DNA from: UBA3839 sp963627995
GTDB taxonomy: Bacteria > Bacteroidota > Bacteroidia > Bacteroidales > Bacteroidaceae
Reading direction: 5' to 3'
DNA: 64,000 nt
NCBI GenBank assembly: GCA_963627995.1
Contig: CAVGCV010000003.1
Location: 124,001 to 188,000 of the forward strand
The translations under genes were made by a program, and so were the position numbers. A model generated the notes under the pieces. It searched no databases, was not told where the DNA came from, and saw only the letters and a list, made by a program, of their open reading frames with translations. This document shows positions 42,392 to 51,443 of this stretch, one piece after another (within the stretch, counting starts at the first letter, position 1; the number at the start of each line of letters is the position of its first letter).

Positions 42392-44935
42392 TCATTCTTG
42401 GATTCTCTTGAACGGACTTTCCTGCAAGTTCAGGCGACTCGGTCTGTCGCCGCCGCAGTCCACGACAATCTTGTGCAACACAACGGCCGGAGCGAGCGGA
42501 CGGATGGTCAGCGTGTGCCCACCCTCGGACAGGTTGATGTGGGCGAACGACACGTGCGAGTCGATGATGCGTGCCGCTCCCGCCGGATACATCTTGGAAT
42601 AGTTGTTCGCCCAAGTCAAGTCGCGGTTGTAGTTGATGACCTGTTCCTCTCCGTCGTCGATGCGGATGGCGTAGCTATGCCCTCCACTGACAAAGGGAAG
42701 CGTGCTGTCCAGTATCAGGCGCACATCGACGCTTTCCTGCGGTTGCGGCAAACGGAATCGGTAGCTGACCGACGCTCCATCTGTGTCCTTCCCATAGGGC
42801 ATGAGCGAAAGCCCCGACATCGTACGCCCCAAGTCGGGGATGACAGTCCACGCGGTTTCTCTCCCTGGCTTGCACGCGGCAAACCGCTCGGCTTCCATCA
42901 CGACCACGCCACCGCGCGCTTCATATTCATACCCACCGTAGGATGCCGCCCCTGCATCAACACGAACGACTTTGGGCATACGGTTTCCTTCTTTCGGCGC
43001 ATCCCAACTCGTGTAGCCGATATGTGGCTGATCCATCATGTGGTTCCACTTTCCATTGGCAATGTTGTGGTTGTAGTCGTCGCTCAGTTCCGCATCGCGC
43101 TTGAAGCAATATTCGGCGCGTTCGGCCCATTGGTTCGCCCGGATGTCGCCACAGGCGGACAGCTGCCGGTTCTTGGCCACAGAGTAATGCAGCTCATAGA
43201 GGTTTGCCATGGCCTGCACGGGATGGAGGATCAACTCTTTGTAGGCGTCCTTATAGGCCTTGGGCAACACGGCATACTGACGGAGGGCATACGTTTCCAA
43301 AGCCAGGAACTCATCTGTGACCGCCTTGAACTCTCCGCTCTCCACATCATACGTGGTGTCGTCGAGCATCTCGGCCGTCACTCGCGCTGCGTATTTACAG
43401 TAGAGATTCAGTATGCGGGCCGCTTCATCGCCTTGCTCCACGCCAAACTGCTGGCGGCAGAAATCGCGCGTGTAGTCCATGAGCGTGGCTGGTGAAAAGT
43501 CGTCGGGACTCCACGCCATCCGCAAGAAGAAGTCGGTCGGGAACTCATTGGGCTTCAAATCACCGACGTTCAATATCCACATTTTGTCCACGCCGTAGCG
43601 ATAGGTCAGCGTCAGCTGTTCCCACATGTGTTGTATTTGGGTCATATTGAGCCACTGGTAAGCGCGAGGCGCACCATGCAAGTCCACATGGTAGTACATT
43701 CCGTAGCCTCCCGGATGCGGCTTGGTGTTGAGGTCGGGAAGCCGGCGCACATTCCCCCAATTGTCGTCGCAGAGCAGAATCATCACGTCGTCGGGGATGT
43801 TCATTCCCTTGTCATAGTAGTCCAAGACTTCGCTGTAGAGTGCCCAAAGCTGTGGCGTTTCGCGCGCGGGCCTTCCCGTCACCTCCTCAATGATTCGACG
43901 CTGGTTCCTGATAACCTCCTCCACCAAGCGCAAATCGGTGTCTTCTCCCATGGCGACATCTCCGTCGCCCCGCATAGAGATGGTCACGACTTCCTCTTTT
44001 CCTTTTATCCTTTCTATGCCCTCGCGGAAGAAGCGGTCGATGCCGGCTTTATTGGTTCGATAGTTCCACTCGCCATACTTCGCACGCCGCCGAGCATATT
44101 CCTGATGATTGCGTGCCATCGGTTCATGGTGCGAGGTTCCAATGATGATGCCCATCTCGTCGGCCAAAGGGCTATTCATCGGGTCGTCCTCGTAGAATGC
44201 CGCGCTCCACATCGCAGGCCACAAGAAGTTTGCTTTCAGCCGAAGCAAAAGCTCGTACAGGTGCTCATACATCTTGCTGTTGAAACCACCAAACTTCTCT
44301 GTGGTCCAACCGCCCATGCAGGGCCATTCGTCGTTGATGAAAATGCCTCGGTACTTTATTTTTGGTTCGCCGTCGGTGTAAATGCCTTTCTTGATATAAA
44401 TGGAACTTTGCCGCTCGACCGGCACGTCGGCCCACCAATACCATGGCGAGACCCCGATTTGGCGGGAGAGTTCGTAAACGCCGTAAATCGTTCCTCGCTT
44501 GTCGCTCCCAGCCACCAACAGGACATCGCCATCAATTCCTTTCAGTGGGGAACGCAACGTGGTGATGATATACGCTTCCGCTTTTCCCGCCAAAAGTTTG
44601 CCGTCGATTTGTCTTTTTTTAATCAATTGTTTGATGAGTGGACTGCGGTCTGCTGATCCAACGATGATGCGAATGCCACTGCCCGCCTTGGCCACTACGG
44701 GCGGACGCATGGCACACACTTTTTCAAAATCGTTTTGTAGGTTGTTCAAAGCCATCAATACGCCTTGGTGTTCTTCCAGACTATCGCACAAGATGGAAAA
44801 AGAGGGACTTTCTGCTGTGAACAAAGGGAAAGTGGAATCGTTTTTCTGGAAGAAAACGAACCGCTCTGCAGCGAACAGCGGACACACTGAAAGGTAAACC
44901 GACAAAAAACTAATTAGAAAGCATAAACGTCTCAT
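42392..44935 (-). CDS. Secreted GH115 alpha-glucuronidase
   Basis: An 847-residue exported enzyme. The signal peptide (LCFLISFLSVYLSVCPLFA) is followed by the N-terminal domain with RIIVGSADRSPLIK and LLVAGSDKRGTIYGVYELSR. The barrel carries PWYWWADVP, GIFINDEWPC and GIIIGTSHHEPMARN, and the C-terminal extension has GGYEYEARGGVVVMEAE. GH115 enzymes remove 4-O-methyl-glucuronic acid from xylan, also from internal residues. With the PL11 lyase it points to plant-cell-wall glycan use. It stands alone rather than in a SusCD locus. AT-richer than glgP. Confidence 0.93.
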   Translation of the reverse strand: MRRLCFLISFLSVYLSVCPLFAAERFVFFQKNDSTFPLFTAESPSFSILCDSLEEHQGVLMALNNLQNDFEKVCAMRPPVVAKAGSGIRIIVGSADRSPLIKQLIKKRQIDGKLLAGKAEAYIITTLRSPLKGIDGDVLLVAGSDKRGTIYGVYELSRQIGVSPWYWWADVPVERQSSIYIKKGIYTDGEPKIKYRGIFINDEWPCMGGWTTEKFGGFNSKMYEHLYELLLRLKANFLWPAMWSAAFYEDDPMNSPLADEMGIIIGTSHHEPMARNHQEYARRRAKYGEWNYRTNKAGIDRFFREGIERIKGKEEVVTISMRGDGDVAMGEDTDLRLVEEVIRNQRRIIEEVTGRPARETPQLWALYSEVLDYYDKGMNIPDDVMILLCDDNWGNVRRLPDLNTKPHPGGYGMYYHVDLHGAPRAYQWLNMTQIQHMWEQLTLTYRYGVDKMWILNVGDLKPNEFPTDFFLRMAWSPDDFSPATLMDYTRDFCRQQFGVEQGDEAARILNLYCKYAARVTAEMLDDTTYDVESGEFKAVTDEFLALETYALRQYAVLPKAYKDAYKELILHPVQAMANLYELHYSVAKNRQLSACGDIRANQWAERAEYCFKRDAELSDDYNHNIANGKWNHMMDQPHIGYTSWDAPKEGNRMPKVVRVDAGAASYGGYEYEARGGVVVMEAERFAACKPGRETAWTVIPDLGRTMSGLSLMPYGKDTDGASVSYRFRLPQPQESVDVRLILDSTLPFVSGGHSYAIRIDDGEEQVINYNRDLTWANNYSKMYPAGAARIIDSHVSFAHINLSEGGHTLTIRPLAPAVVLHKIVVDCGGDRPSRLNLQESPFKRIQE

Positions 44936-45303
44936 GAAGCATGAATGGGTGTAAATATAAACTTATTTCAAGAATCATTTGGCAGTCACAGGACTACACA
45001 TCTGCAAATGTAGACAAGACCAACCATAAAGGGCAAATCCACATGTTACAGAAAAATTCGATGGCGTTACCAATGGGAGGATTGGACTTTCCTGCAAACT
45101 TCGTGTTACACGCGATGTAAATATGACATCGATCGCTGAATGCGAACCATCCCTACAGAGGTGGGTCATTTTATCGTTCCCAATGGCTGAAAAGCGAGGC
45201 CGAAAGCCAGTGTGGAACAACCTATCTTTTTGTTGGAATTGTTGTGTGTTTGCCCAAAATGGAATACATTTGCAAAAACAAACACATTAGAAAAAGAAGA
45301 AAA
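44936..45303. other. Divergent intergenic region (368 bp)
   Basis: It separates the GH115 start from the carboxynorspermidine dehydrogenase start. It is AT-rich, with a -7 box for the rightward gene at 45265-45272 and a weak TATATTTA for GH115 near 44952. A short inverted repeat CGATGT/ACATCG sits around 45113-45132. No coding frame or RNA gene is recognised. Confidence 0.6.
45265..45272 (+). promoter_or_regulatory. Promoter -7 box of the carboxynorspermidine dehydrogenase gene
   Basis: TACATTTG matches TAnnTTTG, 31 bp before the ATG. Confidence 0.6.
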
Positions 45304-46500
45304 ATGGGAAGAGTCTTGATTGTTGGAGCGGGTGGGGTGGCCTCGGTGGCAGCTCACAAAGTGGCCCAAAATCCGGAAGTATTCACAGATGTGGTGATTG
45401 CCAGCCGTACGAAGAGCAAGTGCGATAACCTTGCAAAGGCAATCAACAAGCCGAACATAAAGACTGCACAGGTCGATGCGGACAACATCGGCGAGCTGGT
45501 GAATTTGCTGAATGCCGTCAAGCCGGACATCGTCATGAACTTGGCCTTACCCTACCAAGACTTGACCATTATGGAGGCTTGTCTGCAAACTGGCACCAAT
45601 TACCTCGACACGGCAAACTACGAGCCGAGAGATGTTGCACACTTCGAGTACTCTTGGCAGTGGGCGTATAAGGAGAAATTTGAGCGTGCAGGACTTACCG
45701 CCATATTGGGATGCGGGTTCGACCCAGGTGTGTCGGGCATTTTCACGGCTTACGCAGCAAAGCATTATTTTGATGAAATCCAATACTTGGACATCGTGGA
45801 CTGTAATGCGGGAAATCACCACAAGGCGTTTGCCACGAATTTCAATCCAGAGATAAACATCCGTGAAATCACTCAAAAAGGTTTGTACTACGAAAATGGG
45901 AAATGGGTGGAAACCGAGCCGCTTGAAGTGCACCGTCCATTGACTTATCCCAATATCGGACCTCGCGAATCCTACCTCTTGCATCACGAAGAATTGGAGT
46001 CTTTGGTCAAGAACTATCCGACAATTCGACGCGCACGCTTTTGGATGACTTTTGGAGAGGAGTACCTAACCCATCTTCGTGTCATACAGAACATAGGGAT
46101 GGCACGCATCGACGAAATCGATTATAAGGGGATGAAAATTGTTCCACTGCAATTCCTTAAGGCTGTATTGCCCGATCCGCAGGAGCTCGGAAAAGACTAT
46201 GAGGGCGAAACAAGCATCGGCTGCCGTATTCGCGGGTTGAAAGACGGGAAAGAACACACCTACTATGTCTATAACAACTGTTCGCATCAGGCTGCCTATC
46301 AAGAAACCGGAATGCAGGGGGTTAGCTATACGACAGGCGTGCCAGCTATGATTGGCGCAATGATGTTCTTGCAGGGCATTTGGAAAAAACCGGGTGTGTG
46401 GAATGTGGAAGAGTTCGATCCAGACCCGTTCATGGAGCAACTGAATAAACAGGGACTACCATGGCATGAGGTGTTTGATGGGGATTTGGAACTTGCATAA
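45304..46500 (+). CDS. Carboxynorspermidine dehydrogenase (saccharopine dehydrogenase family)
   Basis: A 398-residue enzyme beginning with a Rossmann nucleotide-binding motif (GRVLIVGAGGVASVAAHKVA). The segments NLALPYQDLTIMEACL, GCGFDPGVSGIFTAYA and DCNAGNHHKAFATNFNPE are characteristic of the carboxynorspermidine/carboxyspermidine branch rather than lysine saccharopine dehydrogenase. It should reduce the imine formed from diaminopropane or putrescine and aspartate semialdehyde, for norspermidine or spermidine synthesis. The decarboxylase partner is not in the window. Position just before recA is a Bacteroidales arrangement I recognise from memory. Confidence 0.88.
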   Translation: MGRVLIVGAGGVASVAAHKVAQNPEVFTDVVIASRTKSKCDNLAKAINKPNIKTAQVDADNIGELVNLLNAVKPDIVMNLALPYQDLTIMEACLQTGTNYLDTANYEPRDVAHFEYSWQWAYKEKFERAGLTAILGCGFDPGVSGIFTAYAAKHYFDEIQYLDIVDCNAGNHHKAFATNFNPEINIREITQKGLYYENGKWVETEPLEVHRPLTYPNIGPRESYLLHHEELESLVKNYPTIRRARFWMTFGEEYLTHLRVIQNIGMARIDEIDYKGMKIVPLQFLKAVLPDPQELGKDYEGETSIGCRIRGLKDGKEHTYYVYNNCSHQAAYQETGMQGVSYTTGVPAMIGAMMFLQGIWKKPGVWNVEEFDPDPFMEQLNKQGLPWHEVFDGDLELA

Positions 46501-46595
46501 CGCGCTAATCCCATTTTTTGTATGGGCGACAAAATGAGCGTTGCTGTAAACACGATTCGGAAGAAACTTCAAACTTCTAAAAAACATAAGACAGA

Positions 46596-47648
46596 ATGGC
46601 AAAAGAAACAATGACTGCCGCCAATGCGCAGAGTGAGAAGCTCAAAGCATTGCAAGCGGCAATGGATAAGATAGAAAAGAACTTCGGCCATGGCTCCATC
46701 ATGAAGATGGGGGATGAAAAAATCGAAGATGTAGAAGTCATTCCGACGGGATCTATCGGTTTGAATGCAGCACTTGGCGTAGGCGGCTACCCAAAGGGTA
46801 GAATCATAGAGATATATGGTCCTGAGTCGAGTGGAAAAACAACTTTGGCCATCCACGCCATCGCCGAAGCGCAAAAGAAAGGAGGCGTTGCTGCATTCAT
46901 TGATGCAGAACATGCGTTCGACCGCTTCTATGCTCAAAATTTGGGCGTGGATGTCAGCAACTTGCTGATTTCACAGCCCGACAATGGCGAACAGGCTCTT
47001 GAGATAACAGACCAACTGATTCGATCGTCTGCTATTGACATCATTGTCGTTGACTCTGTGGCTGCGCTCACGCCAAAAGCAGAAATCGAAGGCGACATGG
47101 GAGATAACAAAGTGGGACTGCACGCCCGCCTCATGAGCCAAGCACTCCGCAAGCTCACAGCCAATATCAGCCGCACAAAAACAACGTGCATTTTCATCAA
47201 TCAATTGCGTGAAAAAATTGGCATTACGTTTGGAAATCCTGAAACAACGACTGGCGGCAATGCACTGAAATTCTACGCCTCAGTCCGTCTTGATATTCGA
47301 CGGGGCACCCCTATAAAGGATGGTGATAGGGTGTTGGGCAACCAAACACGTGTAAAAGTGGTGAAGAACAAAGTCGCTCCACCTTTCCGCAAGGCAGAGT
47401 TCGATATCATGTTTGGTTCGGGGATATCGAAGAGTGGCGAAATTGTGGATATAGGCGTACAACTTGGCATCGTCAAAAAAAGTGGAAGTTGGTACTCCTA
47501 CAACGAGCAGAAACTTGCACAAGGACGCGACGCAACCAAAACTATTATAGAGGACAATCCGGAACTTGCCGACGTACTTGAGGCGAAGATTATGGCACAG
47601 TTGTCAGGAAAAGAGTTGGACGTTCTAAGCCAAGCAGAAGCAGAGTGA
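46596..47648 (+). CDS. recA: Recombinase RecA
   Basis: A 350-residue strand-exchange protein for homologous recombination and the DNA-damage response. Walker A is GPESSGKTTLA, Walker B region IIVVDSVAAL, L2/M-helix region NQLREKIGITFGNPETTTGGNALKF. The length is normal and there is no intein. The stop TGA overlaps the GTG start of the next gene, a LuxR-type regulator (GTGA), so that gene is coupled to recA translation. No obvious SOS box was seen in the 95-bp upstream gap. Confidence 0.98.
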   Translation: MAKETMTAANAQSEKLKALQAAMDKIEKNFGHGSIMKMGDEKIEDVEVIPTGSIGLNAALGVGGYPKGRIIEIYGPESSGKTTLAIHAIAEAQKKGGVAAFIDAEHAFDRFYAQNLGVDVSNLLISQPDNGEQALEITDQLIRSSAIDIIVVDSVAALTPKAEIEGDMGDNKVGLHARLMSQALRKLTANISRTKTTCIFINQLREKIGITFGNPETTTGGNALKFYASVRLDIRRGTPIKDGDRVLGNQTRVKVVKNKVAPPFRKAEFDIMFGSGISKSGEIVDIGVQLGIVKKSGSWYSYNEQKLAQGRDATKTIIEDNPELADVLEAKIMAQLSGKELDVLSQAEAE

Positions 47649-48253
47649 TTCCCAGAATTGCAATCATAGACCAAAACACACTTGAGGCCATGGGGCTGAA
47701 GTCAATTATCGATGCTATCATCCCCATGGCTGATGTGAGTGTGTTTTCTTCTTTGAATGAGATGCAACAGGAGCAAGAAGTGCCATTCTTCCATTATTTT
47801 GTCTCGGCACAAATACTGTTGCTCCATATAGATTATTTCATGCCGAGGCAGCGGCAAACCATTGTACTCACCTCGCAGGCTCAATCAAGTTCCCAATTTG
47901 CTAAATTCCACACGCTGAACACCGCGCAAATGGAACACAGTCTGATTGCTTCTATTTTGCGCCTGCACCAACAAGGACACGCAAACAAGGATGGGGTGGG
48001 GTTTCATCACAACAACATGCAAGAGGACGACGTGATTGGCCCAACCATTGCGATAAGTAAACGCGAGTCCGAAGTGTTGGCACTTGTGGTTCGAGGATTC
48101 ATCAACAAGGAGATAGCCGACCGCCTGTGCATCTCTCTTCCGACAGTTATTTCACATCGCAAGAACATCTGTGCGAAACTACATCTTCATTCCGTGTCGG
48201 CCCTTACAATTTATGCCGTAACGCACGGCATTGTCAGTATTGACGACATCTGA
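47645..48253 (+). CDS. LuxR-type regulator with a degenerate receiver domain
   Basis: A 202-residue protein, starting with GTG inside the recA stop. The C-terminal 65 residues form a clear LuxR/GerE helix-turn-helix (ISKRESEVLALVVRGFINKE, IADRLCISLPTVISHRKNI). The N-terminal part (RIAIIDQNTLEAMGLKSII) has a receiver-like start with one acidic residue. The usual phosphoacceptor Asp after strand 3 is not visible (FVSAQILLLHID), nor is the conserved Lys, so phosphorylation is doubtful. Target genes unknown. It converges with the DciA-like gene, 4 bp away. Confidence 0.82.
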   Translation: MIPRIAIIDQNTLEAMGLKSIIDAIIPMADVSVFSSLNEMQQEQEVPFFHYFVSAQILLLHIDYFMPRQRQTIVLTSQAQSSSQFAKFHTLNTAQMEHSLIASILRLHQQGHANKDGVGFHHNNMQEDDVIGPTIAISKRESEVLALVVRGFINKEIADRLCISLPTVISHRKNICAKLHLHSVSALTIYAVTHGIVSIDDI

Positions 48254-48257
48254 TACC

Positions 48258-48548
48258 CTAATAAAAGTGAATGTCGGTAATAACCTGTGCACAAACATGG
48301 TTATTAAGTCGCTTTACCAATGCTGAGCGGCTCATTATCAGTTCTTGACGCAGTACAGAAGATTTGATTTGCACATGTAGTGTTTGGTTAGAAATGAAAA
48401 TGTTCCCTGTATATTTAGCAATGCCGTGTCCCATCACCTCGCCCCATGAATGAATCAGCCGATGTTGGTTCAAGGGCGTTTCAAGTCCCTCTTCCCGTAA
48501 GAATCTTTGCACTACAGTACCCAACAGTTCGGAATTTCTTCTTTTCAT
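48258..48548 (-). CDS. DUF721/DciA-like protein
   Basis: A 96-residue protein with the DUF721 pattern (VVQRFLREEGLETPLNQHRL, WGEVMGHGIAKYT, FISNQTLHVQIKSSVLRQEL). DciA is the ancestral loader of the DnaB helicase in bacteria without DnaC. The Bacteroidetes homologues are short, and their loading role is inferred. It lies 27 bp after recF on the same strand, a common arrangement. Confidence 0.88.
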   Translation of the reverse strand: MKRRNSELLGTVVQRFLREEGLETPLNQHRLIHSWGEVMGHGIAKYTGNIFISNQTLHVQIKSSVLRQELIMSRSALVKRLNNHVCAQVITDIHFY

Positions 48549-48575
48549 TTCAATGAACCTTTGTAAAAAAATGTG

Positions 48576-49685
48576 TTAGCCATTATTGATGAAAGGGCTA
48601 ATTTCACCATGTTTGACCATGAATATCCTATAATCGCCCTGCGTCCTGATTAGTATTCGGTCAAGATTCTCACGATTAGTGTCTGTGATGAAAATCTGTC
48701 CAAAAGTGTCCTCCGACACCAAATTCACTATTTTCTCTACGCGCAAGGCATCCAGTTTGTCGAAAATGTCGTCGAGCAACAGAATCGGCCGTGTTCCGCC
48801 ACTTGTCTGTTTCAAGAAGTCAAACTGTGCCAGTTTGAGGCTGATAAGATACGTCTTGTTTTGCCCCTGCGACCCCTCGCGCTTCAACGGAAAACCATTG
48901 AGTCGCATCTCCAAGTCATCTTTGTGCACACCATGAAGCGAATAGCCCACTGCAAAGTCTTTATTCCTTCCGCTTCGGATAACATCCAATAGTGCGCCGC
49001 GCTGGCAATGGCTTGTGTAAGCAAGTGCCACGGATTCCTGATTGCCTGAAATCTCAGTATAGTATTTTTGAAAAACAGGAATGAAATCCCTAATGAACGC
49101 ATCCCTTTCGCGATAAATTTCCTCTCCCGTCTCACTCATGATTTCTTCGTAAACGGAGAGCATTTCCTGTGGCATCACATCATCAGATTTCAGCAAGGCG
49201 TTGCGTTGTTGTAAGGCTTTGTTGTACCGGGATAAAAGACTGATATAATTTTTGTTATACTGTGCAATCACACCATCCATGAATCGACGCCGCTCTTCGC
49301 TTCCCCCGTGTACCAAGTCGATGTCGTTTGGCGACACCATGATAAGGGGCAAAAGACCTATATGTTCTGCCATGCGTTTATACGCCTTGCGATTGCGCTG
49401 AAAAATCTTTTTCTGATGAAGTTTCATTCCGCACATGATTTCCTCTTCGGCGTCACGCAACCAATAGCTTCCCTGCAACATCATCATTTCCTCCCCATGG
49501 TGGACATTGAGCGAGTCAATCGTGTTGGTCGCACTTTTTGTGAATGACAAAAAATAAATCGCATCGAGCACATTGGTCTTTCCCTCTCCATTTTGTCCAA
49601 TGAAACAGTTGATTTTGGGCGAAAACTCAAGTGCGGCGCTGGCGATATTCTTGTAATTCAGTATAGAAAGCCGTTTGATGAACAT
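48576..49685 (-). CDS. recF: DNA replication and repair protein RecF
   Basis: A 369-residue SMC-like ATPase that helps load RecA at single-strand gaps. It starts at 49685 (MFIKRLSILNYKNI); the longer frame from 49727 reaches into the promoter. Walker A is FIGQNGEGKTNVLDAIYFLS, the signature region GSQGQNKTYLISLKLAQ, Walker B PILLLDDIFDKLD. Length normal. Confidence 0.95.
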   Translation of the reverse strand: MFIKRLSILNYKNIASAALEFSPKINCFIGQNGEGKTNVLDAIYFLSFTKSATNTIDSLNVHHGEEMMMLQGSYWLRDAEEEIMCGMKLHQKKIFQRNRKAYKRMAEHIGLLPLIMVSPNDIDLVHGGSEERRRFMDGVIAQYNKNYISLLSRYNKALQQRNALLKSDDVMPQEMLSVYEEIMSETGEEIYRERDAFIRDFIPVFQKYYTEISGNQESVALAYTSHCQRGALLDVIRSGRNKDFAVGYSLHGVHKDDLEMRLNGFPLKREGSQGQNKTYLISLKLAQFDFLKQTSGGTRPILLLDDIFDKLDALRVEKIVNLVSEDTFGQIFITDTNRENLDRILIRTQGDYRIFMVKHGEISPFINNG

Positions 49686-49706
49686 CTGTTTTCTGTGTTT
49701 GTCACG

Positions 49707-49714
49707 CAAAATTA
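49707..49714 (-). promoter_or_regulatory. Promoter -7 box of recF
   Basis: Minus-strand TAATTTTG matches TAnnTTTG, about 22 bp before the recF ATG at 49685. Confidence 0.55.
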
Positions 49715-49757
49715 CAAAAAATAGCATGAATGTCTTTTTGCTTTACAAAATTCTTTC

Positions 49758-49765
49758 TACTTTTG
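49758..49765 (+). promoter_or_regulatory. Promoter -7 box of tRNA-Gly
   Basis: TACTTTTG, with TTTG 17 bp upstream (49737-49740). The tRNA begins 16 bp after the box. Confidence 0.6.
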
Positions 49766-49780
49766 CAAAACGAAAGCACT

Positions 49781-49853
49781 GCGGCAATAGCTCAGTTGGT
49801 AGAGCATCGGCTTCCCAAGCCGAGGGTCACGAGTTCGAGTCTCGCTTGCCGCT
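49781..49853 (+). tRNA. tRNA-Gly (anticodon CCC)
   Basis: Acceptor arms GCGGCAA and TTGCCGC pair fully. The anticodon stem TCGGC/GCCGA holds the loop TTCCCAA with anticodon CCC. The T loop contains TTCGAGT. Discriminator T, no encoded CCA. Confidence 0.96.
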
Positions 49854-49982
49854 CATAGGATTTAAGTTCAAAATGCAAAAATGAGAAACGAAAAATCCGA
49901 CAACTTAAGGAACATAACGCGCCAAGCGATTCCGAGCTGTCTGATTTTCCGTTTTTCATTTTTTGTTTTTCATTGATAGGCT

Positions 49983-51362
49983 ATGCTGATGATGACCCTC
50001 ATAATTGTAGCTGTGCTGTTGGCCGGCTACCTACTGATGAGCACCGTGCAGGTCAGCCACATCAACCGTGCTGCCGTAGCCATGTTCTGCGGTGTCATCG
50101 TGTGGGTGCTTTATGTGCTGCAAGGGGGCGACTACCTCCAACTCATGCATCCCGACGAGTTCGCTGAATATCTCAAAGGACATCAAACATTCGGGCTGAC
50201 TGTAGGCGGATTTGTGGCAGGGAATGTGATGACGCGCTACATTTCAGAGGCATGCGCCGTCATTCTCTTCATCATCGCCACCAACACCATTGTGGAAGTA
50301 ATGAACAACAATGGCGTGTTCGACTCGCTGATTCGTTGGCTTCGAATGCGAAACAGCTGGCAATTCCTCTGGTCTCTCACACTGCTCACCTTCTTGATTT
50401 CCGCCAATGTCGACAACCTGACGACGGTCGTGCTGATGATGTCCATCATGGCCAAAATTGTGAACAGCCACCGACAACGTGTCATCTATGCCTGTGCCAT
50501 CTTGGTGGCTGCGAGCATGGGCGGTTCTTTCACTGTGATTGGCGACATGACATCGCTCATGCTGTGGGTTCGGCAAGTGGTAACTCCGTCGGCATTCGCC
50601 GCAGGTCTCTTTTTGCCCGCCTTCGCCACATTGTGCGTCTTCAATCTGCTTGTGTCGAAGCTCTTGTGCGGCAATGTCGAAGTCCATTCGTTTATCCACA
50701 TGTTTCGTGGCGACGACTCCGTTCTCTCCCCTTGGCAAAAAGGCATTATCCTGGTGCTGGGGCTTGCGGGGCTTTGGTCTATCCCCACATTCAGCGCGGT
50801 CACCCATTTTCCCCCATTTTTGGGCGCGCTTTGTGTGTTGGCTGTGATTTGGGTCGTGGAAGGGGCTTTCACCTTCCGTCTCAATGGCAACTTGCTTTTT
50901 GTCCGACGCGACCATTTGAAGAACACCGAGTTCATCGGCATTCAAATCATTCTCTATTATCTCGGGATTTCACTCGGCGTAGGCGCGCTGAAAGAGTGCG
51001 GCGCGCTCGATGCAGCTTGCCACTGGCTCACGCAATACATCCACAACGTCTATGCCTATGGCGCAATAACGGGAATTCTGGCCAGCGTTATTGATAACAT
51101 TCCATTCGTCATGTCCGGGCTGAACATGTTTGAGCTTGACACAACTGGAACGCACTCCGACTTCATGCTCAACGGAGCCTACTGGCAGATGCTCTCCTAC
51201 AGCAGTGCCATCGGAGGGTGTCTGCTCTATGTCGGAACGCTGGCGGGACACGCTACGGTTGAAGTCGAGAAAATCCGCCTGTCGTGGTATTTCCGCCACA
51301 TTAGTTGGCGTGTATTGATAGCATGGGCGGCAGGCATGCTCGTCTTTTGGGCAACTCATTGA
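49983..51362 (+). CDS. nhaD: NhaD-type sodium/proton antiporter
   Basis: A 459-residue membrane protein of the ion-transporter superfamily with about 11-12 hydrophobic helices. NhaD-type motifs are visible: ANVDNLTTVVLMMSIMAKI, AASMGGSFTVIGDMTSLMLW and SVIDNIPFVMSGLNM, the paired DN segments thought to line the ion path. It would expel Na+ or Li+ in exchange for H+. The gene lies 129 bp after tRNA-Gly and is followed by pfkA. The start codon at 49983 gives a hydrophobic N-terminus, as expected. Confidence 0.88.
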   Translation: MLMMTLIIVAVLLAGYLLMSTVQVSHINRAAVAMFCGVIVWVLYVLQGGDYLQLMHPDEFAEYLKGHQTFGLTVGGFVAGNVMTRYISEACAVILFIIATNTIVEVMNNNGVFDSLIRWLRMRNSWQFLWSLTLLTFLISANVDNLTTVVLMMSIMAKIVNSHRQRVIYACAILVAASMGGSFTVIGDMTSLMLWVRQVVTPSAFAAGLFLPAFATLCVFNLLVSKLLCGNVEVHSFIHMFRGDDSVLSPWQKGIILVLGLAGLWSIPTFSAVTHFPPFLGALCVLAVIWVVEGAFTFRLNGNLLFVRRDHLKNTEFIGIQIILYYLGISLGVGALKECGALDAACHWLTQYIHNVYAYGAITGILASVIDNIPFVMSGLNMFELDTTGTHSDFMLNGAYWQMLSYSSAIGGCLLYVGTLAGHATVEVEKIRLSWYFRHISWRVLIAWAAGMLVFWATH

Positions 51363-51443
51363 CAGTGTTTTTCTGTAAGATGCCGGGCGGTACACAGCCG
51401 TTTTCGGCATTTTTACCATTTTCACACCATAACAACAACAGCT

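Noticed and set aside
43628..44656. A 342-codon plus-strand frame opposite GH115
   Set aside because: GH115 on the minus strand has a signal peptide and family motifs over its full length; the opposite frame has none.
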